Source of the DNA: Rhodococcus antarcticus
GTDB lineage: Bacteria > Actinomycetota > Actinomycetes > Mycobacteriales > Mycobacteriaceae
Assembly (NCBI RefSeq): GCF_026153295.1
Contig: NZ_CP110615.1
Coordinates: forward strand, 1,364,001-1,428,000
Length of the DNA stretch: 64,000 nt
Direction of reading: 5' to 3'
Both the position numbers and the translations under genes were made by a program. This document shows, in pieces, positions 27,011 through 37,701 of this stretch. The number at the start of each line of letters is the position of its first letter. The first letter of the stretch is position 1. The notes below the pieces were generated by a model. The model had not been told where the DNA came from. It did not search any database and worked only from the letters and a program-made list of their open reading frames with translations.

Positions 27011-28240
27011 ATGGCCACGACCAGCGCCCCCGAGCCCAGCGACGCCGACACCGTCGCCGACGAGGCCCCGGAGAGCCCGGCCGGTCCACCGCCCGTCTCC
27101 ACCGAGGCACGAGGCAGCGTGTTCAGCCGGCTCTACACGGGCACCGGTGCGTTCGACGTCATCGGACACCGCAAGCGCTTCTACGTGGTCTCGGTCGTGC
27201 TGCTGCTGGTCTCGATCGTCTCGCTGCTCACCCGTGGGTTCAACCTCGGCATCGACTTCGAGGGTGGCACGCAGGTGTCGCTGCCCTCGGGCTCGGCCAC
27301 CACCGAGCAGGTGCAGAAGGCCTACACCGATGCGTTGGGCATGGACCCGGTCCAGGTCGTCTCCGTCGGCTCGGGAGGCTCGTCGACCATCCAGATCCGC
27401 TCGGTCGACCTCGCCGAGGGCCAGGTGGAGACCCTCAAGCAGGCGCTGTTCACCGAGTTCCAGCCCGTCGGCGCCGACGGGGTCGCGTCGGTCAACGCCA
27501 TCAGCGACTCGGCCGTCAGCTCCACCTGGGGCGGGGAGATCACCAACAAGGCGATCATCGCGCTCATCGTGTTCCTCGTGCTGGTGACGGTGTTCATCGC
27601 CATCCGCTTCGAGCGGGACATGGCCGTCGCGGCACTGGTCTCGCTGTTCCACGACATCGTCGTCACCGCGGGGGTGTACTCCCTGGTCGGCTTCGAGGTC
27701 ACGCCCGGCACCGTCATCGGGCTGTTGACCATCCTGGGCTTCTCGCTCTACGACACGGTGGTCGTCTTCGACAAGGTGCAGGAGAACACCCGCGGCATCC
27801 TGGGGCTCACCCGTCGCACGTACGCCGAGCAGACCAACCTCGCCGTGAACCAGACCTTCATGCGCTCGATCAACACCACCGTCATCGCCGTGCTGCCCGT
27901 GCTCGGCCTGCTCGTGGTGGGCGTCGGACTGCTCGGTGTCGGCACCCTGAAGGACCTCGCGCTGGTCCAGCTCACCGGCATCCTGGTGGGGACCTACTCC
28001 TCGATCTTCCTGGCGTCGCCGCTGCTCGTGACGCTGAAGGAGCGCAGCGGCGAGGTGGCCGTGCACACCAAGAGGGTGCTGGCGCGACGGGAGAGCGCGA
28101 AGCTGCGCTCCTCCGTGCCCCCCGAGCTCGCGACGGCGGGTGCGACCTCCGGGCCGGTGGCCTCACCCCGCACCCCGTCCGCGCCCCGGTCGTCCGCGCC
28201 ACGTCCCGGCGCCCGACCGACCGGCAAGCGCAAGCGCTGA
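27011..28240 (+). CDS. secF: Protein translocase subunit SecF
   Basis: 409 residues, two bases after secD. A 45-residue variable N-terminus precedes the first helix; then [12 protein letters not shown], a short periplasmic domain, and the membrane block with [16 protein letters not shown]. The C-terminal cytoplasmic tail (about residues 340-409) is basic and Ser/Pro/Arg-rich, ending in KRKR. Partner of SecD. Confidence 0.95.
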   Translation: MATTSAPEPSDADTVADEAPESPAGPPPVSTEARGSVFSRLYTGTGAFDVIGHRKRFYVVSVVLLLVSIVSLLTRGFNLGIDFEGGTQVSLPSGSATTEQVQKAYTDALGMDPVQVVSVGSGGSSTIQIRSVDLAEGQVETLKQALFTEFQPVGADGVASVNAISDSAVSSTWGGEITNKAIIALIVFLVLVTVFIAIRFERDMAVAALVSLFHDIVVTAGVYSLVGFEVTPGTVIGLLTILGFSLYDTVVVFDKVQENTRGILGLTRRTYAEQTNLAVNQTFMRSINTTVIAVLPVLGLLVVGVGLLGVGTLKDLALVQLTGILVGTYSSIFLASPLLVTLKERSGEVAVHTKRVLARRESAKLRSSVPPELATAGATSGPVASPRTPSAPRSSAPRPGARPTGKRKR

Positions 28241-28245
28241 CTCCC

Positions 28246-29907
28246 GTGCGTGCGCGGTGGGCGCTCGGCGGTGTCCTCGGCACGGCTCTGCTGCTCGGCG
28301 GGTGCACCACCGGGCCCACCCCGACCGACGACGCCGGACCGTTCCTCGGGCTCGCCCTGGCGGGCGGGGTGACCACGTACAACCCCTCGACCGTGGCGGG
28401 GGCCGCCGGCGCCGGACCGGAGGCGCTCGCCCGGGTGCTGCCCGGATTCAGCTACACCGGGCCTGCTGGCACCCCGGTCTCCGACACCGACGTGGGCACC
28501 GCGACCGAGCTCAGCCCGGAGCCGCTGACCCTGCGCTACACCTTCGACGACGCCGCCGTGTGGTCCGACGGCGTGCCGGCCGGCTGCGCCGACCTGGTCC
28601 TCGCCCGTCTCGCGCACTCCGGGGCCAACGGGTTCTCCGCGGCGAGCACCGTGGGCTACGCGGACATCGCCGAGGTCGCCTGCGCCGCGGGGGACCGCTC
28701 CGCCACCGTCACCTTCGCCCCCGGCCGGGCGGACCCGGACTGGCGCAGCCTGTTCGGGGCGGGGGACCTGATGCCCGCGCACGTGGCCGAGCGGGCCACC
28801 GGGGTGGCGGACGTGGTGGCGGCCGTCCGGGACCAGCACACCGCGGCGCTGGCCAGGCTGGCGACGTTCTGGAGCACCGGCTGGGACCTCACCCCGGGCG
28901 CGCTGGACCAGGCCCTCCTGCCCGCGCTGGGTCCCTACCGTGTGGACACCCTGGGCGCCGACGGCATCCTGGGCCTGGTCGCGAACGAGCGCTGGTGGGG
29001 CACCGCGCCCGGCGTGGGCCGGCTGCAGGTCCACCTGGACGACCAGGACCCCGCTGCGCTGCTGGCCTCCGGGGCCGTGCAGGTGGCCGACCTCCCGTCG
29101 AGCCCCGAGCTCGTCAGCGCCCTCGGGGCGGTGGTGGGGGCCCAGGTGGCCACCCGGACCACCACGACGGCCGAGCAGCTGGTGCTGGACCTGCGGGGCA
29201 CCTTCGCGAACCCGGCCCTGCGCACCGCCCTCGCCCAGTGCCTGCCCCGGGCGGGCCTGCTGGCCCAGCAGGTCACCCCCGCCGATCCGGGTCCCACCGA
29301 TCCGGGCCCCACCGTCCTGGACACCCGGCTGACCCTGCCCGGGCGGCCGGACAGCCCGCGCGGTCCGCGGGTGGTCGCCCAGCACGTCGCCGCGGCCGCC
29401 GCGACGGTCTCCGGCCTCGGTCGAGCCGGGACGGTCGTGCGCATCGGGTACCACGCACCCGACCCGGTGCGCGCCCGGACGGTGGAGCTGGTCGCGCGGG
29501 CCTGCGCCCCCGCCGGCTTCACCGTCACCGACGCCGGCAGCCCCGGCAGCGCACCGACCGACCTCGGGGCCGGCTCGGTGGACGCGGTGCTGGGCAGCAG
29601 CCCGGCGAGCACCTCGCCGGCGGTGCGGGGGGCGTCGCTGCGGACCGGCGCGGCGGCCGACACCGGTGGCTACAGCGACGCCCGGGTGGACCAGGTGCTC
29701 GACGCGCTGACCGTCACCACCTCGGTGGAGGACGGCGTGGCACTGTGCACCGAGGCGGAGGCCCTGCTGTGGGCCGACCTGCCGACCGTGCCGCTGCACC
29801 TGCAGCAGCGCACCACCGCGGTGACCGCCGCGGTGACCGGAGTGGTCCCGACACCCGCAGCGGTGGGCGTCGGGTGGAACGTCGACAGATGGGTGGCAGC
29901 CGGATGA
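28246..29907 (+). CDS. Lipoprotein, ABC-transporter substrate-binding (SBP family 5)
   Basis: 553 residues with a lipoprotein signal (lipobox LLGGC near residue 20). The mature part has the DppA/OppA-type layout: [22 protein letters not shown] near the start, LGPYRVD and LVANERWWG in the middle. No permease or ATPase gene is adjacent, so it may be an orphan. The syntenic M. tuberculosis Rv2585c, also between secF and apt, is likewise a lone lipoprotein. The ligand is unknown. Its stop overlaps the apt start. Confidence 0.85.
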   Translation: MRARWALGGVLGTALLLGGCTTGPTPTDDAGPFLGLALAGGVTTYNPSTVAGAAGAGPEALARVLPGFSYTGPAGTPVSDTDVGTATELSPEPLTLRYTFDDAAVWSDGVPAGCADLVLARLAHSGANGFSAASTVGYADIAEVACAAGDRSATVTFAPGRADPDWRSLFGAGDLMPAHVAERATGVADVVAAVRDQHTAALARLATFWSTGWDLTPGALDQALLPALGPYRVDTLGADGILGLVANERWWGTAPGVGRLQVHLDDQDPAALLASGAVQVADLPSSPELVSALGAVVGAQVATRTTTTAEQLVLDLRGTFANPALRTALAQCLPRAGLLAQQVTPADPGPTDPGPTVLDTRLTLPGRPDSPRGPRVVAQHVAAAAATVSGLGRAGTVVRIGYHAPDPVRARTVELVARACAPAGFTVTDAGSPGSAPTDLGAGSVDAVLGSSPASTSPAVRGASLRTGAAADTGGYSDARVDQVLDALTVTTSVEDGVALCTEAEALLWADLPTVPLHLQQRTTAVTAAVTGVVPTPAAVGVGWNVDRWVAAG

Positions 29908-30452
29908 GCGGTGCAGTGCAGGTCGGAGCGGAGCAACAGGCGGCGCAGGACGTCCGGCGGCTGACGCGGACGGTGGCCGACTTCCCCGTCGACGGCGTGC
30001 AGTTCGCCGACCTCAGCCCGGTGTTCGCGGACGGTCCTGCTCTCGCCCACGTGGTCGCGGCGCTGGCCACGGCCGGTCCGTGCGACCTCGTCGCCGGCAT
30101 CGACGCCCGCGGCTTCCTGCTCGGCTCGGGCGTGGCGCTGAACCTCGGCGTGGGGGTGCTGCCGGTGCGCAAGGCGGGAAAGCTGCCGCCCCCGGTGCAC
30201 TCGGAGTCCTACGCGCTGGAGTACGGCGAGGCCACGCTGCAGGTCCCCGCGGAGGGCATCGAGCTGCGGGGTCGACGGGTGCTCGTGGTGGACGACGTGC
30301 TCGCCACCGGGGGCACCGTGGCGGCCGCGGTGGCGCTGCTGCGCCGCTGCGGGGCCGAGGTGGTGGGTGCGGCCGTGGTGCTGGAGATCCCGGGACTGGG
30401 GGGCCGCGAGGTGCTCGACGGCCTGCCTCTCACCTGCCTGGTGCCGGCCTGA
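29904..30452 (+). CDS. apt: Adenine phosphoribosyltransferase
   Basis: 182 residues. It has [11 protein letters not shown], the base-binding [24 protein letters not shown], and the PRPP motif [13 protein letters not shown]. It salvages adenine to AMP using PRPP. The ATG overlaps the TGA of the lipoprotein gene. Position between secDF and rel is the usual actinobacterial arrangement. Confidence 0.95.
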   Translation: MSGAVQVGAEQQAAQDVRRLTRTVADFPVDGVQFADLSPVFADGPALAHVVAALATAGPCDLVAGIDARGFLLGSGVALNLGVGVLPVRKAGKLPPPVHSESYALEYGEATLQVPAEGIELRGRRVLVVDDVLATGGTVAAAVALLRRCGAEVVGAAVVLEIPGLGGREVLDGLPLTCLVPA

Positions 30453-30456
30453 GGAC

Positions 30457-30462
30457 TACGCT
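30457..30462 (+). promoter_or_regulatory. -10 box TACGCT of rel
   Basis: TACGCT lies 36 bases before the GTG of rel, which has a GGGGGAG ribosome-binding site five bases upstream. Confidence 0.35.
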
Positions 30463-30498
30463 CGCCCGGTCAGCAGGCCACGAGCAGGGGGAGCGCAG

Positions 30499-32823
30499 GT
30501 GACCCAGGACGCGCGGCCCGCCGCCCCCGCGGACCCGGTGGCCGAGGGGCCCACACCGACGGTGTCCACCGCGTCGACCTCGCGTCGCGTGCGCGCCCGG
30601 CTGGCCCGGCGTATCACCGCGCAGCGCGCCGGTGCCGTGAAGCCGGTGCTGGAGCCGCTGGCAGCCGTCCACCGTGCAATGCACCCCAAGTCCGACCTGG
30701 TCGAGCTGCAGCGGGCCTACGACGCGGCCGAGCTGCACCACACCGGCCAGCTCCGCAAGTCCGGTGACCCCTACATCACCCACCCGCTGGCCGTCGCCAC
30801 CATCCTGGCCGAGCTGGGCATGGACACCACGACCCTGGTGGCCGCCCTGCTGCACGACACGGTGGAGGACACCGGCTACACGCTGCACGCGGTGCGGGAG
30901 GACTTCGGCGAGGAGGTCGCGCACCTCGTCGACGGCGTCACCAAGCTCGACAAGGTGGCGCTGGGCACCGCCGCGGAGGCGGAGACCATCCGCAAGATGA
31001 TCATCGCGATGGCGCGCGATCCCCGGGTCCTCGTCATCAAGGTCGCCGACCGGCTGCACAACATGCGCACGATGCGCTTCCTGCCCCCGGAGAAGCAGGC
31101 GCGCAAGGCCCGCGAGACGCTCGAGGTCATCGCCCCGCTGGCGCACCGCCTGGGCATGGCCACGGTGAAGTGGGAGCTGGAGGACCTCGCGTTCGCGATC
31201 CTGCACCCCAAGAAGTACGACGAGATCGTGCGCCTCGTCGCCGACCGCGCCCCGTCCCGGGACACCTACCTTGCCCGGGTGCGCACGGAGATCGGTGCCG
31301 AGCTCGCCGCGGCGCGGATCGACGCCACTGTCGAGGGTCGGCCCAAGCACTACTGGTCGATCTACCAGAAGATGATCGTCAAGGGTCGCGACTTCGACGA
31401 CATCCACGACCTGGTGGGTGTGCGCATCCTCTGCGATGGCACCCGGGACTGCTACGCGGCCGTCGGCGTCGTGCACTCCATGTGGCAGCCGATGGCGGGA
31501 CGCTTCAAGGACTACATCGCCCAGCCCCGCTACGGCGTGTACCAGTCGCTGCACACCACCGTGGTGGGCCCGGAGGGCAAGCCGCTGGAGGTGCAGATCC
31601 GCACCCGCGAGATGCACCGCACCGCGGAGTTCGGCATCGCCGCCCACTGGCGGTACAAGGAGTCGCGCGGCCGGGTCGCCGCCGACCCGCAGGCGGCCGA
31701 GGTCGACGAGATGGCCTGGATGCGTCAGCTGCTCGACTGGCAGCGGGAGGCCGCGGACCCGGGGGAGTTCCTCGAGTCGTTGCGCTACGACCTCGCCGTG
31801 AAGGAGATCTTCGTCTTCACCCCGAAGGGGGACGTGGTCACCCTGCCCGCCGGCTCCACCCCGGTCGACTTCGCCTACGCGGTGCACACCGAGGTGGGCC
31901 ACCGCTGCATCGGTGCCCGGGTCAACGGCCGCCTCGTCGCGCTGGAGCGCCCGCTGGACAACGGGGAGGTCGTGGAGGTGTTCACCTCCAAGGCGCCCAA
32001 CGCCGGCCCGACCCTGGACTGGCAGAGCTTCGTCGTCTCGCCCCGGGCGAAGTCGAAGATCCGGCAGTGGTTCGCCAAGGAGCGCCGCGAGGAGGCGCTG
32101 GAGACCGGCAAGGACGCCATCGCCAAGGAGGTGCGCCGGGGCGGGCTGCCGCTGCAGCGCCTGGTCAACGGCGAGGCCATGGGCGCCATCGCCCGCGAGC
32201 TGCACTACGTGGACGTCTCCGCGCTGTACGCCGCCGTGGGCGAGGCACACGTCTCCGCCCAGCACGTGGTGGCCCGGCTCGTGGCTCAGATCGGCGGGGT
32301 GGACGACGCGGAGGAGGAGCTCGCCGAGCGTTCCACCCCGTCCACCGTCGCCCGGCCCCGCACCTCGGGTGACGTGGGCGTGGTCGTGACCGGGCTGACC
32401 GGGGTGCTGGCCAAGCTGGCCAAGTGCTGCACCCCGGTGCCGGGCGACGAGATCCTCGGGTTCGTCACCCGGGGCGGCGGGGTCAGCGTGCACCGCACCG
32501 ACTGCACCAACGCCACCTCGTTGCAGGAGCAGGCCGAGCGGCTCGTGGAGGTCACCTGGGCGCCCTCGGCGTCGTCGGTGTTCCTGGTGGCCATCCAGGT
32601 CGAGGCGTTGGACCGGCACCGCCTGCTCTCCGACGTCACCAAGGTGCTGGCCGACGAGCGGGTGAACATCCTCTCCGCCTCCGTGGCCACCTCCCGCGAC
32701 CGGGTGGCGGTCAGCAAGTTCACCTTCGAGATGGGTGATCCCAAGCACCTCGGCCACGTGCTGACCGTCGTGCGCAACGTCGAGGGCGTCTACGACGTGT
32801 ACCGGGTGACGTCAGCGAGCTGA
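30499..32823 (+). CDS. relA: Bifunctional (p)ppGpp synthetase/hydrolase Rel
   Basis: 774 residues. The HD hydrolase domain (about 85-240) includes [12 protein letters not shown] and [12 protein letters not shown]. The synthetase domain (about 270-400) includes [12 protein letters not shown] and [19 protein letters not shown] domain (about 440-500; [21 protein letters not shown]), a zinc-finger/helical region and a C-terminal ACT domain follow. It makes and degrades the alarmone during starvation. Both catalytic halves look intact, so it is the sole-type bifunctional enzyme rather than a synthetase only. Confidence 0.96.
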   Translation: MTQDARPAAPADPVAEGPTPTVSTASTSRRVRARLARRITAQRAGAVKPVLEPLAAVHRAMHPKSDLVELQRAYDAAELHHTGQLRKSGDPYITHPLAVATILAELGMDTTTLVAALLHDTVEDTGYTLHAVREDFGEEVAHLVDGVTKLDKVALGTAAEAETIRKMIIAMARDPRVLVIKVADRLHNMRTMRFLPPEKQARKARETLEVIAPLAHRLGMATVKWELEDLAFAILHPKKYDEIVRLVADRAPSRDTYLARVRTEIGAELAAARIDATVEGRPKHYWSIYQKMIVKGRDFDDIHDLVGVRILCDGTRDCYAAVGVVHSMWQPMAGRFKDYIAQPRYGVYQSLHTTVVGPEGKPLEVQIRTREMHRTAEFGIAAHWRYKESRGRVAADPQAAEVDEMAWMRQLLDWQREAADPGEFLESLRYDLAVKEIFVFTPKGDVVTLPAGSTPVDFAYAVHTEVGHRCIGARVNGRLVALERPLDNGEVVEVFTSKAPNAGPTLDWQSFVVSPRAKSKIRQWFAKERREEALETGKDAIAKEVRRGGLPLQRLVNGEAMGAIARELHYVDVSALYAAVGEAHVSAQHVVARLVAQIGGVDDAEEELAERSTPSTVARPRTSGDVGVVVTGLTGVLAKLAKCCTPVPGDEILGFVTRGGGVSVHRTDCTNATSLQEQAERLVEVTWAPSASSVFLVAIQVEALDRHRLLSDVTKVLADERVNILSASVATSRDRVAVSKFTFEMGDPKHLGHVLTVVRNVEGVYDVYRVTSAS

Positions 32824-32839
32824 GCCGCTCGGTCCCGCT

Positions 32840-32871
32840 GGTCCCCGCGGGGTGCGCCCCCCGCGGGGACC
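32840..32871. terminator. Bidirectional hairpin between rel and the cyclophilin gene
   Basis: A perfect 13-bp GC-rich stem (32840-32852 with 32859-32871) and six-base loop between two convergent genes. It has no T tract. Confidence 0.75.
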
Positions 32872-32878
32872 GTGCCGC

Positions 32879-33805
32879 TCAGGCGGCCGCGGTCATGGTG
32901 GTGATGGTCACCGGGGTGTTCGGCTTCCCGCCGCCGGGGCTGGGGTCGAGCGAGCCGTCGCTCCCGGCTGCCGCGACCTTGTCGAGGACGGCCAGCCCGG
33001 CGTCGGAGATGGTGCCGAACAGGGTGTAGCCGGGCGGCAGCGGCGAGTTGTCGTAGACCAGGAAGAACTGGCTGCCGTTGGTGTCGGGGCCGGAGTTGGC
33101 CATCGCGATCGAGCCGCGCGGGTAGGTCGCGGGGGCCGACAGGGCGGCGTCACCGGGAGCGAGCTGGTCGGTGGGGAACTCGTTGGCGAAGGAGTAGCCC
33201 GGGCCGCCCTGCCCGGTGCCCGTGGGGTCCCCGCACTGCAGGACCTTGATCCCCGTCGTGGTGAGCCGGTGGCAGGGGGTGGAGTCGAAGTACTGCTGAC
33301 TCACCAGGCTCAGGAAGCTGTTGACGGTGCAGGGCGCGAGTGCCCGGTCGAGCGTCAGCCCGATGTCCCCGGCCGAGGTGGCCATGGTGACGGCCACCGT
33401 GCCCTCGGTCGAGATCCCCGTGGTGCCGGGAGGGGTGTTGGGCTTGGACGCCGGTTGGCCGGCCGTCGCGGCGTAGGTGCAGTCCACGGTGGCCGGCAGC
33501 GCGGTGGCCCGGCCGGTGGGCAGGGCAGCGGCGGCGGGTGCGGCTCCGGTGGTGGTGGTCGCCGGGGTCGACGTGGGTGGGGTGGACGTGGCCGCAGCGG
33601 TGTCGGCGGAGCTGCCACCACCCCGGGTGACCGTCACGAGCAGGACGACCAGTCCCGCGACGACCACGACGGCCACCGCGGACAGGGCGACCGCGAGCTG
33701 GCGGCGCTTCTTCGCACGCTCCTGCCGACGCTCGAGCTGTCGCTCGAGCTTCCGCTTGGCTGCTTGACGTCGCTGCTCGTTCGTCGGCACTGCGGTGTCC
33801 TCCAT
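32879..33805 (-). CDS. Membrane-anchored cyclophilin-type peptidyl-prolyl isomerase
   Basis: 308 residues from the ATG at 33805. A strongly basic cytoplasmic N-terminus (KRKLERQLERRQERAKKRR) is followed by a transmembrane helix (about 36-57), a Thr/Pro/Ala-rich linker and a cyclophilin domain (about 115-305) with YFDSTPCHRL, GGPGYSFANEF, MANSGPDTNGSQFFLVY and YTLFGTI. It probably assists folding outside the membrane. The same gene (Rv2582, ppiB) sits here convergent to rel in M. tuberculosis. Confidence 0.9.
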   Translation of the reverse strand: MEDTAVPTNEQRRQAAKRKLERQLERRQERAKKRRQLAVALSAVAVVVVAGLVVLLVTVTRGGGSSADTAAATSTPPTSTPATTTTGAAPAAAALPTGRATALPATVDCTYAATAGQPASKPNTPPGTTGISTEGTVAVTMATSAGDIGLTLDRALAPCTVNSFLSLVSQQYFDSTPCHRLTTTGIKVLQCGDPTGTGQGGPGYSFANEFPTDQLAPGDAALSAPATYPRGSIAMANSGPDTNGSQFFLVYDNSPLPPGYTLFGTISDAGLAVLDKVAAAGSDGSLDPSPGGGKPNTPVTITTMTAAA

Positions 33806-33876
33806 GATCGATGGTGCTGCTGGCGTCGCCGAGTGTGCCAGCAGCCCTGGTGGGCCCCGTGTGACCCGCTCGCGGT

Positions 33877-33882
33877 TACAGT
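33877..33882 (+). promoter_or_regulatory. -10 box TACAGT of the MBL-hisS unit
   Basis: TACAGT lies about 50 bases before the chosen start of the metallo-beta-lactamase gene, in the divergent region with the cyclophilin gene. Confidence 0.35.
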
Positions 33883-33932
33883 CGGCAACCGGTTGGGTGG
33901 AGTCGAGCCCCGGACGAGATGAGGTGCTCACC

Positions 33933-34622
33933 GTGCTGGTGCTCGGGTTCCCCGCGGGATCGTTCCAGACGAACTGCTACGTGCTGGCCCCGGAGGCGGG
34001 CGGGCCCTGCGTGGTGGTTGATCCCGGCCAGGACGCGGTGGAGCCGCTGACCGAGCTGCTGGCGACCAACGGCCTGAGCCCGGTGGCGGTGCTGCTGACC
34101 CACGGTCACGTCGACCACACCTGGTCGGTGTTCCCGGTGTGCGACGGCAACGACATCCCCGCCTACATCCACCCCGCCGACCGCGCGATGATCGCGGACC
34201 CCGGCCGCGGGGTGAGCCCGCAGCTGGTGGCGATGCTGGGTGGGCTGGTCTTCCGCGAGCCCGCCGACGTCCGGGAGATGACCGACGGTGCCGTGCTGGA
34301 CCTGGGTGGGGTGCAGCTCACCGTCGACCACACCCCGGGCCACACCCAGGGCTCCGTCGTCTTCCGCACCACCGCCGAGACCGAGCAGGGCGCCACCGGA
34401 GTGGTCCTGGCCGGGGACACCCTCTTCGCGGGCTCGGTGGGCCGCACCGACCTGCCCGGCGGCTCCCACGAGCAGATGCTGGCCTCCATCGCCGCCAAGC
34501 TCCTGCCGCTGGACGACTCGACGGTGGTGCTGCCGGGTCACGGACCGGGCACCACGATCGGCCGCGAGCGTGCGGGCAACCCCTACCTGGTTGGACTCGC
34601 GCCGCCGCGCAAGGGACTCTGA
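33933..34622 (+). CDS. Metallo-beta-lactamase fold hydrolase, glyoxalase II-like
   Basis: 229 residues from GTG 33933 ([18 protein letters not shown]); GTG 33924 is an alternative. The zinc-binding motif is [11 protein letters not shown], with further ligands in [18 protein letters not shown] and LPGHGP. It resembles hydroxyacylglutathione-hydrolase-type thioesterases; the syntenic Rv2581c is annotated as a glyoxalase II. The thiol substrate in an actinomycete is uncertain. It is five bases upstream of hisS and likely co-transcribed. Confidence 0.85.
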   Translation: MLVLGFPAGSFQTNCYVLAPEAGGPCVVVDPGQDAVEPLTELLATNGLSPVAVLLTHGHVDHTWSVFPVCDGNDIPAYIHPADRAMIADPGRGVSPQLVAMLGGLVFREPADVREMTDGAVLDLGGVQLTVDHTPGHTQGSVVFRTTAETEQGATGVVLAGDTLFAGSVGRTDLPGGSHEQMLASIAAKLLPLDDSTVVLPGHGPGTTIGRERAGNPYLVGLAPPRKGL

Positions 34623-34627
34623 GCCCG

Positions 34628-35890
34628 GTGAGCACCTTCGCCGCGCCCAAGGGCGTCCCCGACTACGCCCCGCCGGCCTCGGCCGCGTTCCTCGCCGTCC
34701 GCGACGGCCTGACCCGGCAGGCCCGCCTGGCCGGGTACTCCCACGTCGAGCTGCCGATCTTCGAGGACACCGCCCTGTTCGCCCGGGGCGTCGGCGAGTC
34801 GACCGATGTCGTCAGCAAGGAGATGTACACCTTCGCCGACCGCGGCGACCGGTCGGTCACCCTGCGCCCGGAGGGTACGGCCGGGGTGGTCCGCGCCGTC
34901 ATCGAGCACAGCCTGGACCGCCAGCAGCTGCCCGTGAAGCTCAGCTACGCGGGCCCGTTCTTCCGCTACGAGCGCCCGCAGGCCGGCCGCTACCGCCAGC
35001 TCCAGCAGGTGGGCGTGGAGGCCATCGGGGTCGACGACCCGGCCCTGGACGCCGAGGTGATCGCGATCGCGGACGCCGGTTTCCGGTCCCTCGGGCTGAC
35101 CGGGTTCCGGCTGGAGCTCACCTCGCTGGGCGACGACTCCGACCGTCCCGCGTACCGGGCGCTGCTGCAGGAGTTCCTGGCCGGGCTCGACCTCGACGAG
35201 GCCACCCGCGAGCGGGCCCGGCTGAATCCGCTGCGCGTGCTGGACGACAAGCGGCCGCAGGTGCGGGAGATGACCGCGGGGGCCCCGCTGGCGCTGGACC
35301 ACCTCACCCCGGCCAACGCCGAGCACTTCGCCGCCGTGCGCCGCCACCTCGACGCCCTGGAGGTGCCGTACGTGGTGAACCCGCGGATGGTGCGCGGGCT
35401 CGACTACTACACCAAGACGACGTTCGAGTTCGTGCACGACGGGCTCGGTGCGCAGTCGGGCATCGGCGGTGGCGGCCGCTACGACGGGCTGATGGCCTCC
35501 CTCGGCGGGCAGCCGCTCTCCGGCATCGGGTTCGGCCTCGGGGTGGACCGCACGATGCTCGCGCTCGCCGCCGAGGGCGTCGCGGTGGGGGAGACCACCC
35601 GGGTGGACGTGTTCGGGGTGCCGCTGGGCGAGGACGCGCTGGCCGCGCTCGTGCCGGTGGCCGGGGCCCTGCGGGCCTCGGGAGTACGGGTGGACCTGGC
35701 CTACGGTGGCCGTGGGCTCAAGGGCGCGATGAAGGCCGCCGACCGCTCCGGCGCCCGGTTCGCGCTGGTGCTCGGCGACCGCGACCTCGAGGCCGGGGTG
35801 GTGGGGCTGAAGGACCTGGGCACCGGGGAGCAGCTGGAGATCGCGCTGGACTCCGCGGTGGAGCGGGTTCGCGCCGCGCTGCGCGGGTAG
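34628..35890 (+). CDS. hisS: Histidine--tRNA ligase
   Basis: A 420-residue class II synthetase. It has [10 protein letters not shown], motif 2 [20 protein letters not shown], the histidine-specific [14 protein letters not shown], and motif 3 [13 protein letters not shown]...[10 protein letters not shown], then an anticodon-binding domain (about 330-420). It charges tRNA-His. Length is normal. Confidence 0.97.
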   Translation: MSTFAAPKGVPDYAPPASAAFLAVRDGLTRQARLAGYSHVELPIFEDTALFARGVGESTDVVSKEMYTFADRGDRSVTLRPEGTAGVVRAVIEHSLDRQQLPVKLSYAGPFFRYERPQAGRYRQLQQVGVEAIGVDDPALDAEVIAIADAGFRSLGLTGFRLELTSLGDDSDRPAYRALLQEFLAGLDLDEATRERARLNPLRVLDDKRPQVREMTAGAPLALDHLTPANAEHFAAVRRHLDALEVPYVVNPRMVRGLDYYTKTTFEFVHDGLGAQSGIGGGGRYDGLMASLGGQPLSGIGFGLGVDRTMLALAAEGVAVGETTRVDVFGVPLGEDALAALVPVAGALRASGVRVDLAYGGRGLKGAMKAADRSGARFALVLGDRDLEAGVVGLKDLGTGEQLEIALDSAVERVRAALRG

Positions 35891-35992
35891 CCAGGGCGCG
35901 AGGTCGGCCACCCGGGGTCCGCCTCCGCCCCGAGCCGGTGCCGGGCCAGCTCCAGCATCGCCACCCCGGCAAGGCAGCCCCTTGCTCTGGGA

Positions 35993-36008
35993 TCGAACAC
36001 GTGTTCGA
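35993..36008. promoter_or_regulatory. LexA (SOS) operator, perfect 16-bp palindrome
   Basis: TCGAACACGTGTTCGA is a perfect TCGAAC-N4-GTTCGA palindrome, matching the mycobacterial LexA consensus. It ends eight bases before the ATG of the radical-SAM gene, so LexA would block initiation directly. The M. tuberculosis counterpart Rv2578c is also reported as SOS-regulated. Confidence 0.85.
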
Positions 36009-36016
36009 CTATCCCC

Positions 36017-36895
36017 ATGAGGTGGGACGGGCAGAAGGTCGTGGACGGTGAGGTGGTCGGCGGACCGCCCACGCTGCCCGGCATGCCCGGGCTGCTGCGC
36101 TCGGTCCGGTCCCCGGACTTCGCCGACGTCGTGTTCCACGAGGTGGCCGCGCGCTCGGTGCTCAACGCGGTGCCCGGGGGATCGGCCGTGCCGTTCCGCT
36201 GGACGGTGAACACCTTCCGCGGGTGCAGCCACGCGTGCGTCTACTGCTTCGCCCGGAACACCCACACCTATCTCGACCTCGATGCCGGTGCGGACTTCGA
36301 CGGCCAGGTGGTGGTCAAGGTGAACGCCGCCGAGGTGCTCGCCCGGCAGCTGCGGGCCCCGTCGTGGGCGCGCGAGCACGTGGCCATGGGCACCAACACC
36401 GATCCGTACCAGCGCGCCGAGGGCCGCTACGAGCTCATGCCCGGGGTGATCGACGCCCTGGCCCGGGAGCACACCCCGTTCTCCATCCTCACCAAGGGGA
36501 CGCTGCTGCGCCGCGACCTGCCCCGGCTCGTGGAGGCCGCCGAGCGGGTCCCGGTGGGCATCGGGGTGTCCCTCGCGCTGGTGGACCCCGAGCTGCACCG
36601 GCGCCTGGAGCCCGGCACGCCGACGCCCCGTGCCCGGCTGGACCTCGTGCGGGCGCTGCGCGAGGCGGGGCTGCCCTGCGGGGTGTTCGTGGCCCCGGTG
36701 CTGCCGCACCTCACCGACTCGGTGGCCGCCCTGGACGAGCTGCTCGGGGAGATCGCGGCCGCCGGGGCCACGGGCGTCAGCGTGGTGGCGCTGCACCTGC
36801 GGCCCGGCACCCGGGAGTGGTTCCTGGCCTGGCTCCAGCGCGAGCACCCCGAGCTCGTGGACACCTACGCGCGCCTGTACCGCACGGGCGCCTAG
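36017..36895 (+). CDS. Radical SAM protein, Rv2578c family, ended early by TAG
   Basis: 292 residues up to a TAG. A CSHACVYCFAR cluster motif (CxxxCxxC, residues about 70-77) binds the 4Fe-4S/SAM centre; downstream are MGTNTDPYQRAEGRYELM and LTKGTLLRRDL, as in the spore-photoproduct-lyase-like Rv2578c family. Its reaction is unknown. The LexA operator directly upstream implies a DNA-damage role. The frame stays open behind the TAG for another 64 codons that look like the usual C-terminus, so the protein as read is truncated by one nonsense codon (see 36896-37090). Confidence 0.88.
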   Translation: MRWDGQKVVDGEVVGGPPTLPGMPGLLRSVRSPDFADVVFHEVAARSVLNAVPGGSAVPFRWTVNTFRGCSHACVYCFARNTHTYLDLDAGADFDGQVVVKVNAAEVLARQLRAPSWAREHVAMGTNTDPYQRAEGRYELMPGVIDALAREHTPFSILTKGTLLRRDLPRLVEAAERVPVGIGVSLALVDPELHRRLEPGTPTPRARLDLVRALREAGLPCGVFVAPVLPHLTDSVAALDELLGEIAAAGATGVSVVALHLRPGTREWFLAWLQREHPELVDTYARLYRTGA

Positions 36896-37090
36896 GTCGA
36901 TCCCGCCTACCGGCGGCTGCTCGCCCAGCGCTGGGCTCCGCTGGTGCGTCGACACGGGCTCGAGTCCCGTCGCGGTGCTCCGGCGAGCGGGGTGCCTGGT
37001 GACGGCGAGGCGGAGTTCCCCCGCGGGGCTTTGCCCACCCGGGCCCCAGCAGCGCCGACGACGGACACCGAGCAGCTCCGGCTGCTCTGA
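36896..37090 (+). pseudogene. Detached C-terminus of the radical SAM gene
   Basis: In the same frame as the preceding gene, directly after TAG 36893-36895, coding-like sequence continues (VDPAYRRLLAQRWAPLVRRHG near the start, TDTEQLRLL at the end) to TGA 37088-37090. A tyrosine codon in place of TAG would give one 357-residue protein. No start codon or ribosome-binding site suggests separate translation. Confidence 0.7.
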
Positions 37091-37173
37091 GCGGAGCGGA
37101 CCTGATCGCGCCCGCCTGCCGGGCTCGTGGGGCCGACCGCGCCCGCCCGATCGGCGGTGGGGATGATGGATGC

Positions 37174-37701
37174 ATGTGGCGCCGCACCCTCGTCCTCCTG
37201 CTCGGGCTGCTCGCCCTGGCCGGCTGCTCGTCGGACCCGGGCCCCGCGCCGGCGGCCACGGCTCCGATGGCGGGGGTGGGTGCTCCCTCGGACGCCGTCC
37301 ACGGAGCGACGGCCGGCACCGCGCCCCTCGCCTTCGGCGCGACCTCCACCGACCCCAACGGCCTGGCCGTCACCGTGACCGCCCCCCAGGTCGTGGCCCT
37401 GCCCGCGGGGGTCACCCCGGTCCAGTCGTGGCCGACCTACGTCACCGTGACCGTGACGCTCGTCAACGGGAGGTCCGACGCCTACGACCCGCAGAGCCTG
37501 TTCGTGTCCCTGACCAGCGGGAAGGACACCGCCGAGCAGGTCTTCGCAGCCGGGGCCGGACTGCCGGGCACCCCCTCCCAGGGCCTGGCCCCCGGCGCCC
37601 GGGTGAGCTTCCCGCTGGCCTTCGGCGTCACCGCCGCGACCGGGCTCAGCCTGGAGATCGCTCCCGACTTCACCCAGCCCACGGTGCTCTACCAGGGCTA
37701 G
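37174..37701 (+). CDS. Small secreted lipoprotein
   Basis: 175 residues. A signal sequence ends in the lipobox LALAGC, followed by a Pro/Ala linker and an immunoglobulin-like domain (about 55-175; TDPNGLAVTVTAPQVV, YVTVTVTLVNGRSDAYDP) of the DUF4352 kind. Such domains occur on surface lipoproteins; the function is unknown. Its stop codon shares the four bases CTAG with the stop of the convergent LLM gene. Confidence 0.75.
   Translation: MWRRTLVLLLGLLALAGCSSDPGPAPAATAPMAGVGAPSDAVHGATAGTAPLAFGATSTDPNGLAVTVTAPQVVALPAGVTPVQSWPTYVTVTVTLVNGRSDAYDPQSLFVSLTSGKDTAEQVFAAGAGLPGTPSQGLAPGARVSFPLAFGVTAATGLSLEIAPDFTQPTVLYQG

Noticed and set aside
36893-36895. TAG as a recoded pyrrolysine or similar codon
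   Set aside because: No recoding element or pyrrolysine genes are seen in the window, and an ordinary Tyr-to-stop change is simpler.
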